Origin: a bacterium MnTg04
GTDB lineage: Bacteria; Pseudomonadota; Gammaproteobacteria; Steroidobacterales; MnTg04
DNA: 23,199 bases
Direction of reading: 5' to 3'
Assembly: GCA_008975185.1 (NCBI GenBank)
Contig: BFAU01000068.1
Span: forward strand, 1-23,199
The notes beneath the pieces are model-generated. The model ran no database searches. It saw only the letters and a program-made list of their open reading frames with translations, and was not told the DNA's origin. Each line of letters begins with the position of its first letter. The stretch's first letter is position 1. This document shows positions 1 through 5,662 of this stretch, piece by piece. Made by a program: the position numbers and the translations under genes.

Positions 1-418
1 CATAAACGGCCGCACCTCGATCGCCCGGCGTGTAATAGCCTTTTTCATGGAAGCCCGGGTAATCGGGCACGTGCACCATGCGGGTGCTGCCGAGGATGGC
101 GCCATCGGCGTCGATGACCGGCGAGCTGTCGAAGGTCTTGCCGCCATCCATTTCGAGAAAATTGAGCACGATGACCACTTCCAGTTCGCGGGCCAGCGCC
201 GTGAAAACATCCGTGGTCGGACCCGGGATGGTTTCAGCCAGGGTGTCCCGATCCGGACCTGCCGGCTGCGCCGGGAAAAACCGGTCGAACGCAAGCTCGG
301 AAAAACAAAGCAAATTCGCGCCATTGCCCGCCGCTTCGCGAATCGCGGCAACGCCTTTATTGATGTTTTCTCCCCGGCTACCCGATGCGGGTTGCTGGAT
401 CAGGGCGATTTTCGTCAT
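1..418 (-). CDS. Carbon-nitrogen hydrolase (nitrilase superfamily), N-terminal part
   Basis: The gene starts at an ATG (416-418, minus strand) with an AGGA ribosome-binding site about 8 bases upstream. It runs off the left edge, so only 139 residues are visible. The start MTKIALIQQP, the Glu of CFSELAF (E41) and the later block HVPDYPGFHEKGYYTPGD (about 116-133) match the amidase branch of the nitrilase superfamily, such as N-carbamoylputrescine amidases. These enzymes cleave amide or carbamoyl C-N bonds with a Glu-Lys-Cys triad. The expected Lys in the YRK-x-H motif is replaced by Met114 (TRMVH); the catalytic Cys lies outside the window. The substrate cannot be named. The family call is firm, but catalytic activity is uncertain because of the Met. 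Confidence 0.9.
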   Translation of the reverse strand, partial: MTKIALIQQPASGSRGENINKGVAAIREAAGNGANLLCFSELAFDRFFPAQPAGPDRDTLAETIPGPTTDVFTALARELEVVIVLNFLEMDGGKTFDSSPVIDADGAILGSTRMVHVPDYPGFHEKGYYTPGDRGAAVY

Positions 419-711
419 GATCGGATTCCTGGTTCGCCGCCATTGTCCGTTAAGCAGCGCGGTTTGTGGACACCCGGGTACCAGTTTACATTAGAAAGCC
501 TGAATTTCGATCCGGCCGTTGGCCCGCCTATCACCGAGGCGTTAGCTGCCGGTCCGACCCGGAACGGCCTGACCGGCACTGTTAAAGTGCAGACTGATGG
601 AGATTTTGTATGAGTCGAAACATTCAGATTCACAGTGCATGTGCAGTCGGGCATCGATGAAAACCGGGTGGGTGAGGCCTGGGAAGACTGGCGACCGGCT
701 GAGCATTCGCC
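419..711. other. Gene-free intergenic stretch
   Basis: This stretch separates the divergent C-N hydrolase (minus) and GIY-YIG gene (plus). All three plus frames and the minus frames read through it without a recognisable protein. A short hairpin, GCACT-gttaa-AGTGC, lies near 579-593. I see no convincing promoter or terminator. It presumably holds promoters for both flanking genes, but none is clear enough to place. Confidence 0.5.
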
Positions 712-1017
712 ATGCCGTCTAAGGTAGCTCTGATATGGTCGGTTTATATCCTTCGCTGCGCCGACGGCACGCTCTATACGGGCATTGCAAAAGACGTCGA
801 TGGCCGTCTGGCCAGCCATAACGACGGCGCGGGTGCTAAATACACACGCTCGAGGCTGCCGGTCAGGCTTGTTTTCCGGGAAGAAGTCGGTGACCACGGC
901 GCCGCTTTGAGGCGAGAGATAAAAATCAAGGCCATGGCGGCCGGCGAGAAGCGGGAACTCATAGCCACGGCCGGGATGCCTTCGAATCGGGCCGATATCA
1001 AAAATTTGTCGCAATAG
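712..1017 (+). CDS. GIY-YIG nuclease-fold protein (YhbQ/UPF0213-like)
   Basis: This 101-residue protein is a stand-alone GIY-YIG domain. The two half-motifs are VYILRC (about residues 11-16) and LYTGIA (about 21-26). They are followed by GRLASHN with the conserved Arg, AKYT, and the Glu in the ALRREIKIK helix (near residue 67). The length and order match the small YhbQ/UPF0213 family, which consists of nuclease-like proteins whose cellular role is poorly defined; some members are reported to have DNA-processing activity. The ATG at 712 has no good ribosome-binding site, but no better in-frame start precedes the domain. The gene is monocistronic, just upstream of the cold-shock gene and on the same strand. 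Confidence 0.88.
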   Translation: MPSKVALIWSVYILRCADGTLYTGIAKDVDGRLASHNDGAGAKYTRSRLPVRLVFREEVGDHGAALRREIKIKAMAAGEKRELIATAGMPSNRADIKNLSQ

Positions 1018-1032
1018 CGTGGATTCGTAGTG

Positions 1033-1038
1033 TACAAT
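1033..1038 (+). promoter_or_regulatory. Putative -10 box (TACAAT) for the cold-shock transcript
   Basis: TACAAT follows the GIY-YIG gene and is followed by a GC-rich discriminator (CGCCGCC), the type found at stringently controlled stable-RNA promoters. No good -35 hexamer sits at 16-18 bases; TTGTCG at 1006-1011 is 21 bases away, which is too far. Initiation about 7 bases downstream would give a leader of about 150 nt before the cold-shock ATG, similar in length to the long regulatory leader of E. coli cspA. This is inferred from sequence only. Confidence 0.4.
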
Positions 1039-1050
1039 CGCCGCCACCGA

Positions 1051-1069
1051 AGGAACGTAGCTCAGCTGG
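1051..1069 (+). other. tRNA-like 5' fragment (acceptor strand plus D-arm start)
   Basis: The 19 bases can be read as a seven-base acceptor strand (AGGAACG), T8, A9, then GCTC and AGCTGG of a D arm. This resembles the first quarter of many bacterial tRNAs; elongator tRNA-Met, with its TACGTAGCTCAG core, is closest. After AGCTGG the match stops: there is no GTTAGAGC, anticodon arm, T arm or CCA end. I read it as a decayed tRNA gene or recombination scar, or possibly chance. It is not a functional tRNA. Confidence 0.35.
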
Positions 1070-1194
1070 CGTCACCGACGCTTCATCGCTGAGGAATCTC
1101 CCAGCCAGGCAAGCGTGAAAGGTTTTAGGCCAATTCTTTAAGGGTTGGCAGTTTGTAACTCCGATTTATCGGAAATTAAAAGTAAGAGAGTGTT

Positions 1195-1407
1195 ATGTCT
1201 GAACAAGTAGAAGGTACCGTCAAGTGGTTCAATGATGAAAAGGGTTTTGGATTTATTGAACAGGAAAGCGGTAAAGACGTTTTTGTTCACTACAGCGCCA
1301 TCGCTGGTAGTGGTCGCAAATCATTACACGAAGGCCAGAAGGTCACGATGGAAGTGACCATGGGTGCAAAAGGCCCCCAGGCCGAAAACGTAATGCCCGC
1401 CGAATAA
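1195..1407 (+). CDS. Cold-shock domain protein (CspA family)
   Basis: This 70-residue protein is a single cold-shock domain that binds single-stranded RNA and DNA. Such proteins act as RNA chaperones, and many family members are induced by cold or stationary phase. GTVKWFNDEKGFGFI contains the RNP1 motif (KGFGFI) and DVFVHY is RNP2. The length is typical of the family. A purine-rich AAGAGAG ribosome-binding site precedes the ATG. The 177 bases between the preceding gene and this start hold a possible -10 box at 1033 and a tRNA-like fragment, so the transcript may have a long leader as in cspA. Which paralogue this is cannot be said. Confidence 0.95.
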   Translation: MSEQVEGTVKWFNDEKGFGFIEQESGKDVFVHYSAIAGSGRKSLHEGQKVTMEVTMGAKGPQAENVMPAE

Positions 1408-1421
1408 GGCCAAGCTTGCGG

Positions 1422-1460
1422 GGCCGGATCCCGATATCCAAAAAATAAAAGGATCCGGCC
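1422..1460. terminator. Inverted repeat between convergent genes, possible bidirectional transcript end
   Basis: GGCCGGATCC (1422-1431) is exactly repeated in inverse at 1451-1460, giving a perfect 10-bp stem with a 19-base A-rich loop. It lies 15 bases after the cold-shock stop and before the convergent membrane-protein gene. Neither side has the U tract of a standard intrinsic terminator, so termination is inferred. It could instead protect the 3' end of the cold-shock mRNA. Confidence 0.4.
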
Positions 1461-1569
1461 TGCTGCTCCCGGCAGCGAAACATCCCGATTTTCGACCGGC
1501 CTGACTCGCCGGAGGCATGCAGGTGTCCGCATACCGGCCGCATGGCCGTTGCGCTGTGCCGCACTACGC

Positions 1570-2163
1570 CTATAGTCCGTCCAGCTGCCGTCCCAGCGCG
1601 CTGCCAAAGATGATCAGCGCCGGCATTTGAGCGAGCAGGCGCAGGCTCTCGGCGACCAGTCTCTTGCGGGCAAGCTGGAGATAGGATCCAGCCATCCAGG
1701 ACAAAAGACCCGCGGCGCCTGTGATCAACAAGATTTTCCCCAGCAGGCCCCAGCCCGGAAACAACCAGTACTGCGCCAAACCCATATCCTGTGCAAGCCA
1801 CCCGAACAGCATCGCGCTGGCGACCATGCCTTGCAAGGTCAGGACTATACCCGGAATCCGGCCCAGCCCAGGCACGGTTGGCAGCGCGAGGCTGACCAGC
1901 AAGACGCCGTTGATCCACCAATCGAGCCGATAGTGTCCAGCGCTCAGCAAGGCGCCGATGGCGGGAGCGTCATGCAGCCCAAACAGCGCCGGGTAGGCGG
2001 CGGCCACAAAAATCAGGACCAGGACGGCCCTGAGCGTGGGTATATACAGATGTTCGCTCAGCCAGTTCCCAAGGTTGCTGAGCGATGGGTGATTGTGCAG
2101 GTATTCTTCAAAAACCAGTAGCCCGGTCGACCCGAATACGAACAGGAAAATCGCGGCCAGCAC
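1570..2163 (-). CDS. Multi-pass membrane protein of unknown function
   Basis: I do not recognise this 197-residue protein. It starts with GTG 9 bases after the ahcY stop and has only a weak GGATCAA ribosome-binding site, so it is probably translated from the metK-ahcY mRNA. About five hydrophobic segments are visible: roughly residues 2-20, 43-64, 82-98, 103-124 and 135-158. A short hydrophilic stretch (EEYLHNHPSLSNLGNWLSEH) follows the first. Pro-Gly-rich turns (PTVPGLGRIPG) link segments three and four, and the C-terminus is basic then weakly hydrophobic (ARKRLVAESLRL). No catalytic or transporter signature is apparent. Some gammaproteobacteria carry a small phage-holin-like membrane protein next to ahcY, but this protein does not look like that four-helix family. 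Confidence 0.8.
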   Translation of the reverse strand: MLAAIFLFVFGSTGLLVFEEYLHNHPSLSNLGNWLSEHLYIPTLRAVLVLIFVAAAYPALFGLHDAPAIGALLSAGHYRLDWWINGVLLVSLALPTVPGLGRIPGIVLTLQGMVASAMLFGWLAQDMGLAQYWLFPGWGLLGKILLITGAAGLLSWMAGSYLQLARKRLVAESLRLLAQMPALIIFGSALGRQLDGL

Positions 2164-2172
2164 TTGATCCGC

Positions 2173-3591
2173 TTAGTATCGATATCGTGCGGGTTTGTAC
2201 GGGCCATCGACGGTTACGCCGATATATTCAGCCTGTTCCGGAGTCAGTCTGGTGAGCGTTGCGCCAATCCTGTCCAGGTGCAAGCGGGCGACTTCTTCGT
2301 CCAGGTGTTTTGGCAGGACGTAGACTTCATTGCTGTACTGCTCGGGCTTGTTCCACAGTTCCATCTGCGCCAGCACCTGGTTGGAAAAAGAATTGGACAT
2401 CACGAAACTCGGATGGCCGGTCGCGCAACCAAGATTCACCAGGCGGCCTTCCGCGAGCAGGATGATGCGCTTGCCATCCGGGAAAATAATGTGGTCGACC
2501 TGCGGCTTGATGTTGTCCCACTCGTATTGCTTTAGCGAGGCGACGTCAATTTCATTGTCGAAGTGCCCGATATTGCAAACGATGGCCTGGTGTTTCATTT
2601 TTCTCATGTGTTCATGGCCGATCACCATGTAATTGCCAGTCGCGGAAACGAAAATATCGGCCTTGTCGCAGGCGTAATCCATGGTGACCACGCGGAAACC
2701 CTCCATCCCCGCCTGCAAGGCGCATATCGGGTCGATCTCGGTAATCCAAACGGTTGCGCCGAGACCCTTCAGTGATTGCGCACACCCCTTGCCGACATCG
2801 CCATAGCCTGCGATTACCGCGGTCTTGCCGGCTACCATGACATCGGTCGCGCGCTTGATGCCGTCGACCAGCGATTCGCGGCAACCGTACAGGTTGTCGA
2901 ATTTCGCCTTGGTGACCGAATCGTTGACGTTGATGGCCGGGAAAGGCAACTCGCCGGCTTTTTGCAACTGGTACAGACGATTGACCCCGGTGGTCGTTTC
3001 CTCGGTGACTCCCCGGAGGTTTTTCTGGATGTTCGAATACCAGCCCGGATCAGATTCCAGGCGCTTGCGAATTGCCGCGAACAGGGATTGCTCTTCTTCA
3101 CTGCCCGGCTTGTCGAGTACGGATATATCCTGCTCTGCCTTGCTGCCCAGCATCACCAGCATGGTTGCGTCGCCGCCGTCATCGAGAATCATGTTCGGGG
3201 TGCCGCCATCGTGCCATTCCATGATCTTGTGAGTGAAATTCCAGTACTCATCCAGCGACTCGTCCTTGAAGGCGAATACCGGAACACCGGTGACGGCGAT
3301 TGCCGCGGCGGCATGATCCTGGGTCGAGTAAATATTGCACGAGGCCCAGCGAACTTCCGCGCCGAGCGCCGTCAATGTTTCAATCAGCATCGCCGTCTGG
3401 ATCGTCATGTGCAGCGAGCCGGCGATCCTGGCGCCTTTCAGCGGCTGTCCCCGGGCATGCTTTTCGCGCAGCGCCATCAATCCTGGCATTTCCGTCTCGG
3501 CAATCGCCATTTCCTTGCGCCCCCATTCGGCAAGGCTTATATCGGCGACCTCGCAGTCGGCCGGCAAGGCTGTGGCAGTTTCACTGGTCAT
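2173..3591 (-). CDS. ahcY: Adenosylhomocysteinase (S-adenosylhomocysteine hydrolase)
   Basis: This NAD-dependent cytosolic enzyme splits S-adenosylhomocysteine into adenosine and homocysteine, relieving product inhibition of methyltransferases. At 472 residues it is the longer proteobacterial form, with an extra segment of about 40 residues near 150-190. Conserved features are H61, the VNDSVTKAKFDNLYGC block (about 222-237) with catalytic K228 and D232, the NAD-binding GYGDVGKG at 262-269, NIGHFDNEID at 340-349, the ATGHPSFVMSNSF block, and the C-terminal PARYRY whose Lys/Tyr reach the partner subunit's NAD. It begins 36 bases after metK and is followed at 9 bases by a membrane-protein gene. 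No S-adenosylhomocysteine riboswitch fits in the 36-base gap. Confidence 0.98.
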   Translation of the reverse strand: MTSETATALPADCEVADISLAEWGRKEMAIAETEMPGLMALREKHARGQPLKGARIAGSLHMTIQTAMLIETLTALGAEVRWASCNIYSTQDHAAAAIAVTGVPVFAFKDESLDEYWNFTHKIMEWHDGGTPNMILDDGGDATMLVMLGSKAEQDISVLDKPGSEEEQSLFAAIRKRLESDPGWYSNIQKNLRGVTEETTTGVNRLYQLQKAGELPFPAINVNDSVTKAKFDNLYGCRESLVDGIKRATDVMVAGKTAVIAGYGDVGKGCAQSLKGLGATVWITEIDPICALQAGMEGFRVVTMDYACDKADIFVSATGNYMVIGHEHMRKMKHQAIVCNIGHFDNEIDVASLKQYEWDNIKPQVDHIIFPDGKRIILLAEGRLVNLGCATGHPSFVMSNSFSNQVLAQMELWNKPEQYSNEVYVLPKHLDEEVARLHLDRIGATLTRLTPEQAEYIGVTVDGPYKPARYRY

Positions 3592-3627
3592 GGTTTTTTT
3601 CTCGCATTCATGTGGTCGATAAGCCGC

Positions 3628-4788
3628 TCAGGCCGCGGCTTCCATTTTCAATACTTCGGCTTTGTCCGTCCGTTCCCAGGAAAAATCGGCATCCTCTCGA
3701 CCGAAATGGCCGTAAGCGGCGGTAGCTTTGTAGATCGGCCGCAATAAGTCGAGCATTTCCACAATGCCGAAAGGCGTCAGGGCAAAATGCTCGCGTACCA
3801 GCTGAATCAGCCGCTCTTCCGAAACCTTGCCGGTACCAAAAGAATCGATGCTGATCGAGGTGGGCTCCGCAACGCCGATGGCGTAGGAAATCTGAATCTC
3901 GCAGCGATCGGCCAGGCCGGCGGCGACGATATTTTTGGCAACATAACGGCCGGCATAGGCGGCCGAACGGTCGACCTTGGAGGGATCCTTGCCGGAAAAC
4001 GCGCCGCCCCCGTGTCGCGCCATACCGCCATAAGTATCGACGATAATCTTTCGTCCGGTCAGGCCGCAATCGCCGACCGGGCCGCCGATCACAAAACGAC
4101 CGGTCGGATTGACGTGAATCCGGGTGTTCTTATGCAGCCAGCCATCCGGCAGCGTCGGACGGATAATTTCCTCGATAACTGCTTCTTTCAGATCCGCATG
4201 CGATATGTCCGGGTCGTGCTGGGTTGACAGGACGATGGCGTCCACAGCGACCGGTATGTTGTTCTCGTAGCGGACCGATACCTGGCTTTTTGCATCCGGC
4301 CTTAACCAGGGCAAAGCCCCGTTCTTGCGCAGTTCCGCCTGCCGATGGACCAGCCGGTGGGCATAGCTAATCGGCGCCGGCATCAATACTTCGGTTTCAT
4401 TGCTGGCATAACCAAACATCATGCCCTGGTCGCCCGCACCTTGTTCGGCTGGCAGCGCATGGTTCACGCCCCGGTCGATATCCGACGACTGTTTGCCGAT
4501 CGCATTGATCACCGCGCAGGTCGCCCCATCGAAGCCCAGCTCGGAATTATCGTAGCCGATGTCCAGGATCACCTGGCGGGTAATCTCTTCGAGGTCGACC
4601 CAGGCGACCGTGCTGACCTCGCCGGCGATAATCGCCATGCCGGTCTTGACCATCGTTTCGCACGCGACCCTGGCTTTCGGATCTTCGGCGATAATCGCGT
4701 CCAGGACAGCATCGGAAATCTGATCCGCTACCTTGTCCGGATGACCCTCGGAAACCGATTCCGAAGTAAATAGAAAGTCTTTCAGCAT
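3628..4788 (-). CDS. metK: S-adenosylmethionine synthase
   Basis: MetK joins ATP and methionine to form S-adenosylmethionine, releasing phosphate and diphosphate. The 386-residue length is normal for the bacterial enzyme. Visible signatures are the ATP/methionine-binding GHPDK (15-19), GAGDQG (117-122), the TGRKIIVDTYGG stretch (244-255) and the glycine-rich phosphate loop GGGAFSGKDPSKVDRSAAY (260-278). It is the first gene of the minus-strand metK-ahcY-membrane protein set, so synthesis of the methyl donor and disposal of its by-product are coupled. A TATACT box about 50 bases upstream is the likely promoter. I see no MetJ box or SAM riboswitch upstream. Confidence 0.98.
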   Translation of the reverse strand: MLKDFLFTSESVSEGHPDKVADQISDAVLDAIIAEDPKARVACETMVKTGMAIIAGEVSTVAWVDLEEITRQVILDIGYDNSELGFDGATCAVINAIGKQSSDIDRGVNHALPAEQGAGDQGMMFGYASNETEVLMPAPISYAHRLVHRQAELRKNGALPWLRPDAKSQVSVRYENNIPVAVDAIVLSTQHDPDISHADLKEAVIEEIIRPTLPDGWLHKNTRIHVNPTGRFVIGGPVGDCGLTGRKIIVDTYGGMARHGGGAFSGKDPSKVDRSAAYAGRYVAKNIVAAGLADRCEIQISYAIGVAEPTSISIDSFGTGKVSEERLIQLVREHFALTPFGIVEMLDLLRPIYKATAAYGHFGREDADFSWERTDKAEVLKMEAAA

Positions 4789-4838
4789 GTTACTGAAACC
4801 CCTGATTCCTCAACTATGGTAGCGTTGCAAACGCACAA

Positions 4839-4844
4839 GTATAC
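4839..4844 (-). promoter_or_regulatory. Putative -10 box (TATACT) of metK
   Basis: On the minus strand, TATACT lies about 50 bases before the metK ATG. The 6-mer 17 bases further upstream (CGTGAA) is a poor -35. A small hairpin, GCGTT-tgc-AACGC, lies just downstream near 4822-4834 and would be at the start of the transcript. The placement is inferred from the -10 match alone. Confidence 0.35.
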
Positions 4845-4887
4845 CGGGCGGGCAGGCCGGTTTCACGCGGCTGCAGGATTATGTCGT

Positions 4888-4915
4888 TTGTTGGCGGCCC
4901 GCCTGATAGTATTTT
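4888..4915 (+). promoter_or_regulatory. Putative promoter of the redoxin gene
   Basis: TTGTTG (4888-4893) and TATTTT (4910-4915) are 16 bases apart and lie about 30 bases before the plus-strand redoxin ATG. This is a moderate sigma-70 match in the 155-bp region divergent from metK. Confidence 0.3.
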
Positions 4916-4943
4916 AAAAGATATTCCTTTCTTTGAGTAGTCG

Positions 4944-5498
4944 ATGAGCGCCCTGCATACACCCGTTTGTGATTTTGGCTGGCCGGCCCCCGATTTCGCG
5001 CTGCCCGACCCGGCTGGCAAGCTATGGACGCTCGAGGATTGCCGTGGCTCGCATGCCACGCTGGTCATGTTCCTCAGCAATCATTGCCCGTTCGTCAAGG
5101 CATCGTTGCAAAGGATAATCGGCGACTTGCAGGACCTGGCGACCGAGGGCGTCGCGGCCGTCGGCATTATGAGCAACGATATCAGCCGCTACCCGGATGA
5201 TGGGCCGGAAGAGATGCGGCGTCTGGCCAGCGAGCTGGCTTTTCCTTTTCCTTACCTGGTTGACGAAAGCCAACAGACGGCGAGCGACTATGGGGCAGTC
5301 TGCACACCGGATTTTTTCGGCTTCAACCAGGATCTGGAGCTGCAGTACCGTGGGCGTCTCGATGCGGGTCGAACCGAGGAGCCGCCGGCCGGCAGCCCGC
5401 GTGAATTGCTCGATGCCATGCGGCAGATCGTGCGTACCGGTCACGGGCCGCAGGAACAAACGCCTTCCGTGGGCTGTTCGATCAAGTGGAAAACCTGA
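4944..5498 (+). CDS. Thioredoxin-fold peroxiredoxin-like protein (PRX-like1 type)
   Basis: This 184-residue protein has the AhpC/TSA-redoxin fold: an N-terminal APDFALPDPAGKLWTL strand-turn, then LVMFLSNHCPFVKASL with a single Cys where thioredoxins have CxxC. Further on are a GIMSNDISRYPDD segment, a VCTPDFFGF cis-Pro region and the C-terminal GCSIKWK. The NHCPFVK core and GCSIKWK tail are the hallmarks of the small PRX-like1 redoxin group, whose substrate is not established. No signal peptide is visible, so it is probably cytosolic. The ribosome-binding site is weak. It is divergent from metK and followed by a 164-bp gap before tkt, so it is probably its own unit. Confidence 0.85.
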   Translation: MSALHTPVCDFGWPAPDFALPDPAGKLWTLEDCRGSHATLVMFLSNHCPFVKASLQRIIGDLQDLATEGVAAVGIMSNDISRYPDDGPEEMRRLASELAFPFPYLVDESQQTASDYGAVCTPDFFGFNQDLELQYRGRLDAGRTEEPPAGSPRELLDAMRQIVRTGHGPQEQTPSVGCSIKWKT

Positions 5499-5546
5499 CG
5501 ACGCACCCGGCAGCCGGTCGCGCGCGATTTTGCATGCCTGGTGTTG

Positions 5547-5583
5547 CCGCCGAGCGGAGAACCGGCGGTGGCGGAATCGCCGG
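5547..5583 (+). repeat. Overlapping inverted repeats between the redoxin gene and tkt
   Basis: Two mutually exclusive stems can form: CCGCCG (5547-5552) with CGGCGG (5563-5568), or CCGGCG (5562-5567) with CGCCGG (5578-5583). They lie about 50 bases after the redoxin stop and about 80 bases before tkt. No U tract follows, so an intrinsic terminator is not supported. The sequence may affect readthrough or the tkt leader. In GC-rich DNA such pairs can arise by chance. I see nothing else in the 164-bp gap except the tkt ribosome-binding site. Confidence 0.3.
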
Positions 5584-5650
5584 AAAATAGCTCAGGCAAA
5601 GCGCAGTAAGTGACTCGGCCCGCTCGGCCGGACCTGGAAAGAGTGTATTT

Positions 5651-5657
5651 GGGAGGG
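5651..5657 (+). promoter_or_regulatory. Strong Shine-Dalgarno (GGGAGGG) for the upstream tkt start
   Basis: GGGAGGG ends 5 bases before the ATG at 5663, near-ideal spacing. It supports a tkt start 23 codons before the one expected from family alignment (5732). A 5-bp stem, GGGCA (5655-5659) with TGCCC (5673-5677), would enclose this ATG and part of the Shine-Dalgarno and could moderate initiation. Confidence 0.55.
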
Positions 5658-5662
5658 CAGTC

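Noticed and set aside
597..722. A 41-codon plus-strand frame beginning MEILYESKHSDSQC in the gap before the GIY-YIG gene
   Set aside because: No ribosome-binding site, no recognisable domain, and it overlaps the next gene out of frame.
415..1047. Long minus-strand open frame over the GIY-YIG gene
   Set aside because: It lies antisense to a clear domain and its own translation has no recognisable motif; typical of GC-rich shadow frames.
1051..1128. A complete tRNA gene
   Set aside because: Only the acceptor strand and the start of the D arm are present; no anticodon arm, T arm or closing acceptor strand follows.
2776..3747. Long plus-strand frame opposite ahcY and the end of metK
   Set aside because: Antisense to two unmistakable enzymes; no motif in its translation. 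The same reasoning removes similar frames opposite tkt (6293-7327), the acylase (11804-13090) and rapZ (18120-19214).
4789..4943. A SAM or SAH riboswitch upstream of metK
   Set aside because: I could not find the conserved core of any known SAM/SAH riboswitch, nor a MetJ operator, only a -10 box and a small hairpin.
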